64,000 nucleotides of DNA from Sphagnum compactum (GCA_965153455.1 OZ234499.1:17542271-17606270), one strand, 5' to 3'. Positions 1 to 13,410 are shown, counted from the stretch's first letter. Notes: generated by a model not told the origin, from the letters alone. Numbers and translations: made by a program.

Positions 1-376
1 TCTGGTGACGTACTTTTGATGCAACCAAATCGAATGAATCTACTTGCAGAATGCCCTAGGAGCACTACCGAAAACTACCTTCTCCAATCAATGAATGCAA
101 AGGGAAAGAAAATGTTCACCTGGACTAGATCCTTCCTCGAGAATTTGCAAAAACTCTGTAAATTTACTCTGCTTGAAGTACTCCCTCTACATTCCACCAC
201 CAAAACAAAAACAAAAACGGCTTTCAAGGAGTGCAAACTAAATCAGGAATCCAACAACCGTCTCTCTGACTTAAGCCCTAACCCTAGTCGGAATACAAAC
301 AAGCAAACAAACAAACAAACAAAAGTAGGTGGCGAAGAAAGAAGAGGTAAGGCGGGGGCGGTCATGAACTTTTTAC

Positions 377-517
377 CGCAAAGGTAAGCCAGAGATTAAG
401 AGGAGCTTGTTCAGCCTTCAGAATGTCGAGAATGTCGGTCGCGTCTTTAGGCAACTGCTCCAACGCAACACGTACTTCCTCCGAAGTATTTTGCACGGGG
501 ATGTACACACACGCCAT
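377..517 (-). CDS. CTR9: CTR9 (Paf1 complex subunit), first coding exon, partial gene
   Basis: Reading the minus strand from the ATG at 517-515 gives 47 codons starting MACVYIPVQNTSEEVRVALE and continuing through DILDILKAEQAPLNLW. This matches the strongly conserved N-terminus of plant CTR9 (Arabidopsis VIP6/ELF8), a tetratricopeptide-repeat subunit of the nuclear Paf1 complex that acts in RNA polymerase II elongation and histone modification. The exon ends after LTFA in phase 0 at a donor reading GTAAAA (376-371). In the Arabidopsis protein the next residues after this alanine are REYFKQGK, so a splice here fits. I find no such exon in 1-375, so the window opens inside intron 1 and the rest of the gene lies to the left. 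An in-frame read-through reaches a stop four codons past the exon, which also supports splicing. Gene identity is high confidence; the start is the only methionine that gives the family N-terminus. Confidence 0.93.
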
Positions 518-835
518 TGCTCACTTCTTTCTTCTAACGTGCGTGCGCCTCCCTATCTTCCCCCTAAACATATGATTCTCGTTGTTGTTTTCCGTCTCCT
601 TGTTCTGGTCTCGTATTTCCCCCCCCGGCCTCCGACAATCTCCACAACCGTGCCTGAGCTCCAACGCAACCTTAAACCACTCCGCAAGCAATCAAACAGC
701 GAGCGGCAGCAACGCAAATCACTAATATTTCCGACTCCGAAACGCTTCACATCCAGGTGGATGAAAAATGTGTCGCCGCCTTGTGCCCACTTTCGTTCTC
801 GTGTTTTTCTCATCCTCCCTCTTTAAAGGAAAAAA
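518..835 (-). promoter_or_regulatory. 5' leader and probable promoter of CTR9
   Basis: This is the sequence just upstream of the CTR9 ATG, more GC-rich than the surrounding DNA, as is common for 5' leaders of housekeeping genes. An 86-codon minus-strand reading frame inside it has no recognisable protein character and is probably leader sequence. An A-tract on the plus strand (about 831-849) marks the distal end. I see no convincing TATA box, so the transcription start is not placed. Confidence 0.4.
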
Positions 836-849
836 AAAAAAAAAAAAAA

Positions 850-3712
850 GTAAACCAGTTCAACCGTTTGTGCGCCCGGGACCCTCTTTTTAGGACAACT
901 ATTGTCTTGGTTCTGGTTTCATACGCAATGGAACAAGGAACCCAATTCTGTATCTATTTTTTTCAAGGAAAAAAACAATTCTGATATATTTGCTTTACAT
1001 TTTCTCATTATACTCACATTCATTAAGAAAGCTTCGCAAATATTTTGTGCTATTATCTAGTGTGATAGTGAAGACTCAAAAAGATTGGTGTTTCTTACTC
1101 AAATGAATGGTTACCCAAAAAAAAAAAAAAAAGACAAACAAAGAATGTGACTAAAATGGGTGTGATTATTAACAGGGTTTATTGTATTAGGGTTAAATGT
1201 TTGTTTGCTTGTTTCTCACATTAAAATCAACATTCCCCTGCGCAGTTGGTGGTAATGTTGAAAAGTCTCTTGATGAGGAGTTTGTGTGCACCAACGTGGT
1301 TTCATAAAGTTTGACACGAAATACCCTTTTGATCTCGCTCTCTCTCTCTCGAGCACATATTTCACCTTCTTTGCACACATTTTTTTTCCGCCTGCAACTG
1401 TTCTGTGTGAAACCATACCATACAACATGGTTCTCAAATGTTTCTCTGCAAAAACAAAACACAGAACTACACTTTGCTGTTTCGGCGGTTGAACTTCTCG
1501 CTTGTTCTACAAGTCAGCCTGCGGAGGGTCGCCGGGATTGATACTCAGACCTTCTTCCGAAGGGAGTCTTAAGGACCAATCAGTGGCATACGTTTAAAGA
1601 ACCAAGGTGCATAGGGAGGAGAAAAGTTACAATATGACTTAATTACAACCCCCCTCCTCTCGATCAACGAGCAAGTGACACATTGGGCAATGCAGTCCAG
1701 AAACCAGTTACGTACGAAGTACCAGCTACAAGAACCTTTTGTGCAGAGATTCTGATTTCCACCCAATTGTTTGTCAGCCTTCCTGTAATGAGCTTTTTGT
1801 TGGTCAGCAATTTTGTATTATTGTGAGATCCTGTTGATTGCTCATAGGTGGTACCCAACCTGCAACCACACCAGAACTGAGAATAATAATAATAATAAAC
1901 AAAAGGATGTAAAGCATTGCAATTCAGTATTAGTATTGTCAGGCTGCTTTGTTTGCAACTTCCCCCTCCCTCACAGATCTGTTGTGTACACTGCCCCCCT
2001 CTTTCTTTTTCAGCTCATGGGTGTTTCTGCAACTGCTGACCTGTGTCTTGTTGATGAAACCATCTGCAGATTGTTGGAGCCTCTGAGCATGAACTCTCCC
2101 TAAGAGACCATCGGTGAGCAGCAAGGAGCAGGGGGGTGGATTGTTGTTGCAGTGTGTGGGTTGGGTGTTCTCAACTCTTGACCAAGCTCCAGTTTCTTTA
2201 TAGTAAGGTTTGGTTTTTCTTTTCCCCCCCCTCTAGGTCTGCTCAATAGGGCGTTTGGGTACTGCCTGCAATGTGTTTTTTGTTGTTGTTGTTTGTGTGT
2301 GTGTGTGTGTGTGTGTATTTTTTGTCGTATCTTTAGGTAGTTCATAGTTTCCATCTTGTGATTTTCTTGAGTTTTGGTTTGGTTTTTTCTTGTGTCAAGG
2401 AGTGAGGGAGAGTTAAAGCTATTTGAAAGGATCAGCAAGTTGAAAGCCAAACACACTAGTTGGTTTGTCACCAGCTTATTGGGTTATGTCTTCTGATCAA
2501 GAGACTGATTTCCTGAGATCGCTTCTTTTACATTTACCCCCTGAGGTTTGCCACTCATTTGAAGAAACATTTGTTGCAAAAATAATTGGCTAACCTTTCC
2601 TTTGAGGCAATTTCACATATATAAAGGATATTTCACATATGGGTTGAAAACATCAACAGAACTACTCTGATGGTGGCCATTTTGATGATTGCTGAATGTA
2701 GTAGTAAAGAACAATAAATACTCTGTACACAAAAGTATGCAGCTGAAATTGCTTTCAACAATATCTGAAAATTTCGCCCTAATCCTTGGCAGCCAGCTTC
2801 AGGAGTTGGAAGCATCTCCGGAGAAGTTGCATATTAACAAACTAGACTTATCTTTGGAGTTTTTCTTTTTTTCAAACACTTTCACATATGTTTAAGCATG
2901 TTTTGCCACCCTATTTGGTGGAAATCTAAAATTGGAGATTGAGAATTACATGGTATGCTTTCTTAAACTTCCGGAACGTTCTCAATCTGCAAATGCTTTG
3001 TGAGGAGCAAGACAGTGTCTCCTCATCTCTTGGGCATTTTCATGTACTACCAATTAGGACTTTCAAACTCTTTTTGCAAATAAGAAAATGGCACCTTGTT
3101 TTAAGATTGTTTCTTGCATAGTCATTAATGTACGGAAGATGATGACCATGCTTAGATTGAATGCAGTGACTGTAAAATAAATGCTGATTTATTATTTGTA
3201 CTTGTGTTGTTATATCTGGTTTTTCATGGTTGGAAGGTGTGAAAGTTCATGGAGAATCAGTTCTTTGTTGTTGACACAGTCATGAACTTGATGTTTTAGG
3301 TCTTCAATAATATGTCAACAAGATTGTTCTCAACTGCTCATTGTTTCTTTTGCAAGGCTTTGATGTAGAGAAAGCCACAGATGAGTGTTGATCTTTAGCT
3401 CAGTGAAAGCAGATGCAGTAAGTGTAGGGAAGGAAAGAGAGCAGGGCCATTCTGAGAATGAGGCCCCAGTGTGAGGCAGGAGCCGAGTGCAGATAGAGTA
3501 CATTGTGAATTAGTAATTATTTCTATTGTCCAAGCTGCTCCTCAGTCTTTTTCGTGGTCTTAAGCAAGAAAGAATGGAAAAATCTTTTTACTTATGAAGA
3601 TACTTGTTATAGACCAGTTGAATGGCAATTGTGGAGGTTGGACTGAGTACTTACTTTCTATTTGTGTTGATATTGAATCAATTGCAAAAAGAGCGGAAGC
3701 TACAAAAGGAAA
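850..3712. other. Gene-free interval between CTR9 and the glycosyltransferase
   Basis: No recognisable coding gene. It holds an A-tract near 1117-1133, a (TG)n tract at 2294-2316, CT-rich runs, and a possible splice acceptor followed by a 31-codon open stretch at about 2013-2103. AATAAA-like sequences occur near 3176-3200. The composition at 1500-2150 and 2500-3200 is less AT-rich than transposon debris elsewhere, so a non-coding transcript or an exon of an unrecognised plus-strand gene is possible but unproven. Confidence 0.4.
2294..2316. repeat. (TG)n microsatellite
   Basis: About eleven uninterrupted TG dinucleotides, preceded by a TTG-rich stretch. Confidence 0.9.
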
Positions 3713-5883
3713 ATGATGGTTCAAGTATCAGGCTCCTTGGGAGCACATGTGGTTGCCTTCCCCTTTCCCACGCAAGGCCATATTAATCCATTTGTGTTCT
3801 TCTCAAAGCGGTTGGCCGAATGTGGCATTGCCATAACCTTCATCACCACAACTCCTCATCTTGCTAGTACACAACGAGCATTGCTGGAAGATGAAAGCTT
3901 CAAAGCCCAAGGCAACATTGAGGTAATTTGTTTTGATATTCCCATGCGGTTTGCAAAGCTCAATTATCAAAGCTTCATGGAGTTGAAACATGTAGCAAAC
4001 AACATGGGAGATAGACTCACCGAGCTTATGAAGACGCTAATGGCATCCAATGCCACCATCATTGACCCTTCATCAAGTTCCTGTTTCGGCCCTCCTGTGT
4101 GCATCATCTCAGACATGTATTTGAGTTGGACCCAGGTATATGCTAACACAATCGCTCCAAGTTTTGTGCTTTGTTTTCAAGAGATAAAAATTTTGTTGTA
4201 GTGTTATGTATTAAGGCACACCCATGATCACAAACATTTGATCAACATTATAGGATACCTGGGGAGTTTCTAAAATCTCAAAGTGAAGATATGGTTGACG
4301 TCATTGCAATTGCTATGTCCTCTTCTAGGTAGTAGTTTGAAGGGTGGAAAGGCATTTCCAAGTCACTAAAATTTCCCATAGATATGTTGGCATTCTTCTT
4401 GCTCTTGATTTTCCATTCTTTGAGAGTTTCTTTTTGACTTTCACTTTTGAAGTGGATTGATTAATACTTGAAGTTGGGATGCAGGACATAGCTAACGATT
4501 TCAAAATCCCAAGATATTGTCTTTACCCTTCACCAACACCTTTTCTCTCATTGATGTACAATTTGCCGAAATTTGATGCTGAAGGCCTCACCCCTCTGCC
4601 ATCGGATGCAAAGCCCTTGGAGATTCCAAATTTCCCCCCTCTTGCATACAGTCTTATTCCTCGTTCCTTCAAAGTAGAGGAGGATGTTTTCCCCTATGAA
4701 TTCCAACTTTATCAAGCAAAACGATTATGGGAAGCTGCAGGGGTGCTTGTGAATAGTGTCTATGAGTTGGAGCATGACATCATCACTGGTTTGCAAAATA
4801 GTTTTCCTGGTGGTTTGGAACATGATCAGGTTAGCTCCATTGCTGATATAATTTTTTGTAAATGAGATAATCTTTTGCATCTTTGCATGCATGTCTTTAA
4901 TTTTGGAGTGACTTTACCATGACATTTTGCTGATGATATTTTGCTTTGTAGGGTGTGTTATGGTCTAAAATACAAAAAGTGAACTTTCAAACTATGAACC
5001 CATATTTTTCACCTATGTCCTCATGCCCATGCCCATCTTTTACACATTAGGAAATTGGCATTCATCTACAATAGTTAAATTAGGCTAGTTCTTTTGGTCC
5101 AAGTTTTGATAGGTTTGATAACTCTTTGCACAATTTACACAAAAATGTGTTGGACTCTTGCAGGTGTCAAAAATATTGACAATTGGACCTCTACTTGATG
5201 AGGGTGGCCTACGTAAGCAACCTCTTGGAGAAAAACAAGAAGCTGAGGAAGAAGACAATGAGTGTTTGCGATGGTTGACCAAAAAATTGAGATCATCTGT
5301 ATTGTATATTTGTTTTGGAACCGTATTTGTGTTCCCAACACAACAATTGCACGAGCTTGCTGCAGGGCTTGAATCTAGTGGGGTGCATTTTCTATGGGTT
5401 GTGAGAATCCCAACCGGTGAAGACATTGCAACACTCCTCCCTGATGGTTTCCTGGAGAGGACAAAAGATAGGGGTTTGGTCTACTTGTCATGGGCCCCAC
5501 AAGCCCGCATCTTGGGGCATCCAGCTATTGGAGGGTTTCTAACACATTGTGGATGGAACTCTATCTCTGAGAGCATGGTCACAGGTGTGCCAATGATTAC
5601 TTGGCCCCTTGAGGGTGATCAAATGCTGAATAGTCAACTTTGTGTCGAAATTCTCAAGATAGCCATCGCTGTTCACAAGAAGTCGAATGAGATTGTTGGA
5701 CAGGAGGAAATTGAAAGGGTTGTTCGACTCTTGATGGAAGATACAACGGGTGATGTCCTAAGGAAGAAAGCTAAAGAGGTGAGTCAGATCACACAAAGCA
5801 CATTTCTTCCCGGAGGATCTTCACGGAAGAACTTGGATCTTTTTGTGAAAGAACTCAATTCCTTGATATTGATCAACAAATGA
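3713..5883 (+). CDS. UDP-glycosyltransferase (family 1), three exons
   Basis: Spliced exons 3713-4135, 4485-4829 and 5164-5883 join in phase 0 with GT-AG introns (349 and 334 bp) and give 495 aa, the usual length for plant family 1 UGTs. These cytosolic enzymes move a sugar from a UDP-sugar to small acceptors such as phenolics, terpenoids or hormones. The likely catalytic histidine is H23 in PFPTQGHINPF, with its partner aspartate at D134 in ISDMYLSW. The 44-residue PSPG donor-binding box runs from about residue 366 to 409, starting WAPQARILGHP, containing HCGWNSISES, and ending EGDQ. A terminal glutamine is usual for UDP-glucose users, so glucose is the likely donor. The acceptor cannot be read from sequence. 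The start has two adjacent ATGs (3713, 3716); either may be used. No frameshift or missing key residue is seen. Confidence 0.94.
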
Positions 5884-8800
5884 ATTTTCCTTGAAAGGTT
5901 CATTTTGTTTGTAATCATATTTTCAGCAGAATTGTAATAAGATGTAAGTACTAGTTTGTTGAAACTTGAGGTGTTTATCCTACTACCAAGGCATGATGAG
6001 CTAGGGGTTGGATGCCCGAAATAGTTGGTAGGGATTTCGATCAAGTGTTGGATATAGTTGAATCTCTTGTTGTATATGGTTGCCGGTTCACCTAGGTATA
6101 TGCCAAGCAGAATCGGTGGTAAATATCACACAATTATGATCTCTGTATCCTCTACACAAATCATCACATAGTGCAGCATTGTTGTTGCTAGTGAGTGCAA
6201 CACAATCTAATTGGAATTGGACATGATCATATCATGCCTCTCATTTCTATGTGTCATAAGTTCAAACAAGAAAAAGTAGATGACATAAATTGAGTTGGAT
6301 TCCAACTCTATAGAAGAGGAGAGGCACCTTATAATCTATCGGATTCTGCTGAATGTTGGCTGAATAGGATCCTTATGATTTCACAATACAGTGGGTCTGA
6401 GTGAAGCCACATTTGTGGTACACATAGGTACATGACTGTCTATACAGTATATATTATAGGAATAGTGACCTTAACAAAATGCTATTGCTAGAGGAAAGGG
6501 TGACATGGAAAATGTCTAAATTGGGTGTTTTTTGAACAATGCCTGCTTCAACAAAAGTGCCTGCATTGACTTCATGTTCACATCTAGAGTCTGCCTTGAT
6601 ATTGTTGATCTCACTGGCCATGTTTCATCTAGTTCATAGTCCTCTGAAGCATGTATGTATGACAAAGAATTCTTTGTCATCTGTTCATCAATCCTTCCAC
6701 ATTGAAAACTCTTTGTTGATGAATTAGTGCACTTTCTAGTCTGGGGAAAACATCACTCAAACCAGCTCCACATGAGCTCCAAGTGGAGCTGCTTCTGCAA
6801 TATATAGCCTGATGAGATGGAATGTCAGCATGCATACTTACCGTAGTAGTACTATCGGCAGCTTCAACACATGTGTTCCCACTGTTTTTTTGTCCAACCT
6901 TTCCTGAATTTATTTTCCAATCAATTGTCCATTAGTGCCCATTAACCCCATGTGAAAGCCCAGACACACAATGAGCGTTGAGTAGGCTAAATGCACTTCA
7001 CAAACTGTCAGCCAGCAGAAACCTAACAGAAAAAGATCAAGTGAGAATTGAGAAGTGGACAAAGCTCAAAGTACATAATTGTTGTGGCCAAAACCCAATG
7101 CCATGTTTTGCATCCATTCAATGCCCTCATCAAATTCATCATCAATCATGCCATCATATTCATCATCAATCATGACAAACTCTTAAAGATTGAAGATTGT
7201 AAAGCTACAAAAAAATTATAACAAATTCAAATTGGGGATTATATAGGAATGAAATTCTACAACTAATTAAAATCATTCAAAAACCTATACAATTTAACCT
7301 ATTTGCCAACTTTTTTTTTAAAAAATTAGTTTGCTTACCTAAAGAACTTGAAGATTTTGTTTACGAGGTTCAAGTTTCATTTTAGCTTTTAACAAAATGC
7401 TAGTTCATATGGTCCAATTCTTGTGCTAGTTTCATCAAAAGAATGTTTATGTAAGTCTAGGTCACAATACCTTGAACCTAAACTCCCTAGGTTTAACACT
7501 ACAAACCCAAGAACCTAACAACATTGTTTCAAACACTTTTTGAAAGCTTAAAATTAATGTCAAATGGTTTTAGGTTCTCATATTCAAGTTTCTAAATGGT
7601 ATTGCCACATCATAAATAAATCCATTTATTTATTTTTTATTAATAAATATATTACTAATGGCCTAAGGATTGGGTGAATTAATGGGCAATGACAAATAAG
7701 GAACGGCCTTGTGAACTCAAGTGTTAGGAGTTAGGACTACCGTACCGTAAGGTCAATTTCGTCACTAAATAATCCTCAAAATAGTGAAATGAAATTTTGT
7801 GAAAATATGAAGTTGACATGTTGAAAATCATCAATCATAGGCTACACTCTGAATAATTTCACTACTCATATCACAATATTATAGTAGATGATGGAAAAAA
7901 TATAATTGAAATTTTGAAAAACAAATTCATTTTTTGGAAAAACAAATATATATTCATTTTGTCAATGTGGAAATTGACCTTAGGTTACGGTAGTCTTGTT
8001 TTTGCAATTTTGTGATGTAGTCAAAGTGGTGAACATACTAAAAATAGATTTTGCATTACGTAATACACATTTGTAGATATTTGTCAAAATTATAACTAGT
8101 AGATATAAATGTGGTGGCATTCTCCCAAACAAAAGAAAATATTCCTTGAAACTTGGTGGTTTGTTTCTTTAAAAGTGGGAGTTGTGACATAATATTCCTC
8201 TTTGTTTTTGTAGTGTCACCTTTGATGAATTTTTGCCCCAAAAAGAATTTTTGGTTGGGAACTCTGATTTGAAAGGACCTATTATGGACTCATGTATGGA
8301 TTAGGTGGACAATATGTTTTTGTACAATTTTTTTGGGTTAGATGCAAAAACAATAGGAACAAATAAAATGTTAGTTAGCTTGACCTTATGTGTCCCAAAA
8401 ACATTAATTCCTAGGAAGGAAAAATGTCAAATAATGTAGAATTCATTCATCAAAAGATGGATATTGTAAAATATTTTAAGAGGTGGCAAATCAATAGACG
8501 TCAAAGTAATGAATGATAAATCCTTGTTAAGATTAAATGAAATTATTGGATTAATCATCCACTATTTCAAATATTTAAAAAAGGTTTTGAGCAATGCTTT
8601 ATATGGATTTTTAATAAAATAAAATGGGAAAAAAAAATTAGTGGAAGCTAATTTTGCCAAATTTTTGGAAATTTTGCCTATTTTGTAATATCACAAAATT
8701 GAAAAGAAAAATCTTTAGTTTTGAATGAGGTATCAAACCAATTCTTCATTTCATTCTCCTATGCCCTATTTTTTTCATTAAGTCTTATATGTAATGAAAC

Positions 8801-10244
8801 ATATGACACATTGATAGAGTTATCCTTAAACTTGCTTTGTATTTTAGCCTCCAATTGGGCCTACTTTGGTCCTTTCATGCTAAGTTTTGAATTATCTTTA
8901 AAGTCACCATACATGAAAGACCTTCAAAACTTACAATGAGATGGTTTCATATAAATTGCAAAGTGATGGTTGTAGGCAATCTTTTTTAATTAGCAAAATT
9001 TCACCAAATAACAATTGCACAAAAAGGTCTATGAACTTAGTTCAAGATTTTTTGGGAATGGAAATTTTTAAATTGTCATGTTTCTAGAGGATAATTAAAT
9101 TGTTTCATCACTTCTCACTACTAGTTAAGGCCATCTTACTTAAATATTTCACCTCCATCTAAAACTTTTTGCCAACTTGCAAATTTTGGAACCATTGGAT
9201 CTAGGTTTTTCACCAAGACACCACTCATGCATCAATAGCTTTGCCAACATTCCATTACACAAATGAAATTCCATCACCACTAGTTAAAGCTTTCAATATT
9301 TTCAACCACTCGCCAATATTAGCATCAATGTTGTATTATGCAACTATTGTTTTTCTTGTTAGAATTATGATTGTGTTGGGTTTTCCACCTTGTGCAACTC
9401 ACAAGTGGTATTAGGGTGACAAGTTGTATTGAGTGCATGTGAAATGGAACAATGAATGCGACACACTTGCAGTGGATATTAACAATTTGAGATCATCATG
9501 TATGAATGCCCAATATTGTGGTTGCAACTTACAAAAGCAACGGACCAAGGTAGAAATGCAAATGGGTTTGAAGTTATTTCCAATGTCCATCGATTTCATT
9601 TATTGTGCAATGTGCATATGTTTCAACTTTCTAAATTGTAACTCTAAATTTTGCAATGAAATTTTTGTGGTGCCAAATGGTCCTATTGCTCCTAGTTGCA
9701 TTCTTGAGAGGTTTTCGAAACTTGAAAGGTTTAGCAACTGTATTTCTTTGTGTTGTGTTTTCTTCAAAAGTTTGTGAATGTCAAAAAGTTCAACAATGTG
9801 TCAAGTTTGTGTTTTACCAAAATTGTAGGTTTCATTTTCCAAATTTGTTGGGCGGTGGCCCATGGGTCCTTCTTAAAAGTAACAAGCTTTTCTCACATGT
9901 GTTACTTGGATTTATTATTTGCTAAGTTGAAATTGTTATAAATTCGTTATGGGTGTTAAATTGTGAATTTGTGTTGTGTGAGAATCTCCTTTAAGCTTTA
10001 GCATGGCCCAAAACCTAAGCACAAGCAAGATATATAGTGCGTTGTCAGAATATTTCATTTCTAGTTGTAATGTAAATGATCTATCTTTTATAGTATTACC
10101 ACCTAGACCATAGTTGCTACTATGCTTTGAGGCAAGTGAGTCGAACCCAAACTCCAAACGATGGAACAATCTTGCTATTCAGCTTGTTTGCCCAAGTGAT
10201 TTATCCACCTTTGTTATTTTTGCACATGGCAAATTTGCTCAAAA
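5884..10244. other. Gene-free AT-rich interval downstream of the UGT
   Basis: The first 100 bases are probably the UGT 3' untranslated region. The remainder shows no coding gene. It holds a short ATCATCAATC-type repeat near 7128-7172 and scattered A/T tracts. A sequence at about 9400-9416 resembles the primer-binding site of a copia retrotransposon, but no LTRs or pol domains accompany it. Confidence 0.45.
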
Positions 10245-12126
10245 TTGTTGTGTTTCCAAAGGAAGACAAAGATGCAACCCATATTAAGAATCCCAATAAA
10301 AATTATGACTTATCATGAAAATGTGAAGAGGCTTAGGCTACTCAATTCATGTGGACTAAAATGTGAATTTGGAGAAGTTCATATGGTGAAATGCATTGTT
10401 TGTTCTTTTGTGAAGGAAAAGGATGTGATTATGGGGCCTAGATTTGACATTCTTGAAAAACATGCAAAAAAGGCAAAGGTCATTCATGATATGGCACATT
10501 TGGGCAAGAAGAAGGGGGAATTTTACATAAAATAGAAATGCAATCATGCTTGAAATGAGATCATTTTTGCACAAAGTTACATGTCAATTATTAAACAAAT
10601 TCAAGGAGGGGTCAAAGGGGAACAAGGGAAAAAACTAGCAGCAATTTGTCACAATCCTACACCTTTTGCAAAAAGGCTGGCCTTTATTGGAGTATGATTC
10701 TAAAACTTCTCTCTTATTTTTTGAATGTCCCCATGTTGCTTGAAAATCATTGGAATGATTTTCTGATTAACTAATGACTGAATGTATGCATAAGTAGGTG
10801 ATGAAAAAGTCAAAAAAATCATTGCTAATTCAAAATACCTTGCATTAACTTGTGATAAGGTTATCACAATTAATAACTAGTCTTCAGTTTCAATTCATTG
10901 TTATGTGATTCAAGATTAGTGTTGATTACCTATTTTGATTTTATTAGAGTAAATTATTGAAGGAGGGGGCTTGGATAATCTCACCAAGGTACTAATAGAT
11001 GCATTGAAAAACACGAGTTTCTAATTTAGACATTGTTGGAAAATTGATGTCTTTTGGGGTCAATGGCATTAACATTTTTTAAGGGTTACAAAATGATGTT
11101 ATTTGATAAATCCAAGATAAGTTTGTTCCCCATCTACAAGGTATTCATTGCATGGCACAATGCACTAATCTCATTGTGCAAACTTTATTTCATTTCCATG
11201 TTGTGAAACATTTGACGACTTATTCTAGTCCTTTTATGCATTTTTCTTTTACAACCCAAAATGACACATTGAAATTTTCAAGTTGGCAAATTAATGAAAG
11301 TGAAAGGTAGCAAAATCTTGTGGATGTGAAAACAAGTTAGACTGATATGTTAAGTCCAATTAAACATGTGATCCAATGTACATGCCGCTTCTAGTCAAAA
11401 TGGTTGAAGACAATCCTTCCCCATTATGGTTGCCAAAATTAATTTTGAGTTGATTTTTGATGTAAACTTGTAAATATATTTTCCTTGTTTGTTGCCCCAT
11501 GTTGGAAGCAATCCATGCCCTAGTCAAATTTGATTAAAAAAGATATTTTTTAATTTGTGATTATGTGGTAACCATCAAAATCTACCAAAGACAATTGTAT
11601 TTGCATTATTCAGATCCAAGGATTATGTACATGTTAGATGTTTTCAAAGATTTTTTTAGATTTGGTTGTTTGTAAGCATGATAATGTGCATTTGAAATGG
11701 AAGGTGAGTCCATTTAACCTCAATAGCCTAGGTATTGAATATGTGTGCTTTGATTATTTGGGTTACATGTTTTGGGCTACAATGTTGAATTCTATTAATG
11801 AAAAAGTCCAAATGAATGGAAAATGTTCTCTAATTTTTTAGAAGATGCACTATAACAAATCATGGCTTTCAAATGGTTCAATTTGATTAAATTTTCACAT
11901 TGACCAGAAGGATGTCCACATTGACTAAAGACATGGTGTATGAAAGACACATGGTTCTTTTGGTCAATATTTTTGACTAAAATGACCATTTTCACCAATT
12001 GTTAAATCATACATTTAATCAAAAGGGACAAAATTTTAAAATGGTCCATCAAAATGGCCATGGCTTAATCAAATTAACCATATTGAATGACCATACTTAG
12101 TCAAATTGCCCATATTAATTTAGTTA

Positions 12127-12301
12127 GCTAACTTACTTGCTATGCCTACTAGGTTACTTACCTACCTACTTACTTAGCATATATTTACCTATGTCCTTCC
12201 TACCTATTTACCAAAACATGTTTTACCTACCTACCTATGTCCTACCTACCTACTATTTACCTACCTAACATCTACCTATCTACCTACCTAATTACCTATT
12301 T
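12127..12301. repeat. TACC-rich tetranucleotide tract, left part
   Basis: Degenerate TACC/TACT/TATT tetranucleotides run up to the solo LTR. They continue on its other side, so the LTR inserted into the tract. Confidence 0.85.
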
Positions 12302-13121
12302 TGTCGCAACCCCACTTTGTCCAAGTGTGGGGGTGAAGCCCAACACTTGGAAAAGTTGAAGACTTGGAGTCCTCCGGGACTCCCGAATGTTCAGAGCTCA
12401 ATAGCAAGGCCCAAAACACCTTGCATTGAAGTTTTCTTGGTGTCATTGGAAAGGTCTTGAAACGTAGATATCGAAAATGGCCTCGCATTGGCCATTCGGA
12501 CATCTACAGCCCAAGTTATGGGTAAAAGAAAGGCCGGGAGTCAAACTGACAATTTGACTCCCGACCACTAAAAGTCGGGAATCGACCCTTTCTTGACGTT
12601 GCCTGAGAGAGTGCGACATGGCGTTGGAAAGATCTCGACGAGGCCTACAACTTTGGTTCAGACCTCGTCGCGATCGGACTCCGAAATCGAGAGTTATGAC
12701 CGTTCAAAGTTTCAGGAGTCCCGCCGGGACAATTTCGGGACTCCATTTCGGGAGTCCCAAGAAAATGTGCCATTTGGATGTAGCCTCTGTGGTGAGCTGC
12801 AGAAAATACTATAAGGGGGAAGGTGGTGGCTTCCCCCGAGTCCGGGCCGTGGTGAGTCAAGTAGTCCAAAGTGCCCATGGCTTGTCCCAACACCCAAGGG
12901 TGTTTTCGAATGTGAACTAACCCATTTGTGGTTGGTTTTGTATGTAGATTCGTGCTTGATCTACTAGTCCATCTTCCTAGTCTAATCCCGGGGCTTCCAA
13001 CTCGACCCTCTACCCCTTTCTAGAGTTGGAAGTCGAGAGCGTGCCCTTCAGTCCCAACTTTCCGCAACTTCACATCGGTGAACCCTCAAGTGGGTTCACC
13101 CCGGGACCAAGGAGCGCGTCA
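12302..13121. mobile_element. Solo LTR (820 bp) nested in the CACTA element
   Basis: This block is clearly more GC-rich than its surroundings, starts TGTCGCAACC and ends GCGCGTCA, giving the TG...CA termini of an LTR. It is flanked by TATTT on both sides (12297-12301 and 13122-13126), the 5-bp target duplication of an LTR retrotransposon. It splits a TACC-rich microsatellite into two parts. No internal gag or pol lies nearby, so it is a solo LTR left by recombination. A diverged relative lies at 48776-49090. Ty3/gypsy origin is a guess based on general character, not on coding sequence. Confidence 0.92.
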
Positions 13122-13300
13122 TATTTTTTTACCTACCTATTTATCTATTTATCTACCTACATGTCTATATATACCTATTTACTTAATTACCTAATGTTTA
13201 CTTACATACCTAATTTTACATAAGTGGGTATGTACATTTAAAAACATAAGTAGGCATGCATGTGTACTTACTTATCTACTTAGTTAAGTACCTACGTACC
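13122..13300. repeat. TACC-rich tetranucleotide tract, right part
   Basis: Continuation of the tract at 12127-12301, beginning with the duplicated TATTT target of the solo LTR and decaying into TACTTACTTA-like sequence. Confidence 0.8.
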
Positions 13301-13410
13301 TATTTATGGAAAAAATAAAAGTTCAAATGCTGTTATATACATTGACAAAAAATTTCATTGAAATTCAAAGAAACATGTTAAATCTGCATTTGGTATCATG
13401 TTGTTTTACA

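Noticed and set aside
553-813. Open minus-strand frame of 86 codons upstream of CTR9.
   Set aside because: Low-complexity arginine- and threonine-rich stretch in the likely 5' leader, with no family resemblance.
9400-9416. CAAGTGGTATTAGGGTG resembles the copia primer-binding site (TGGTATCAGAGC).
   Set aside because: Two mismatches, no LTR end that can be paired with another copy, and no gag or pol after it; the hAT element follows soon after.
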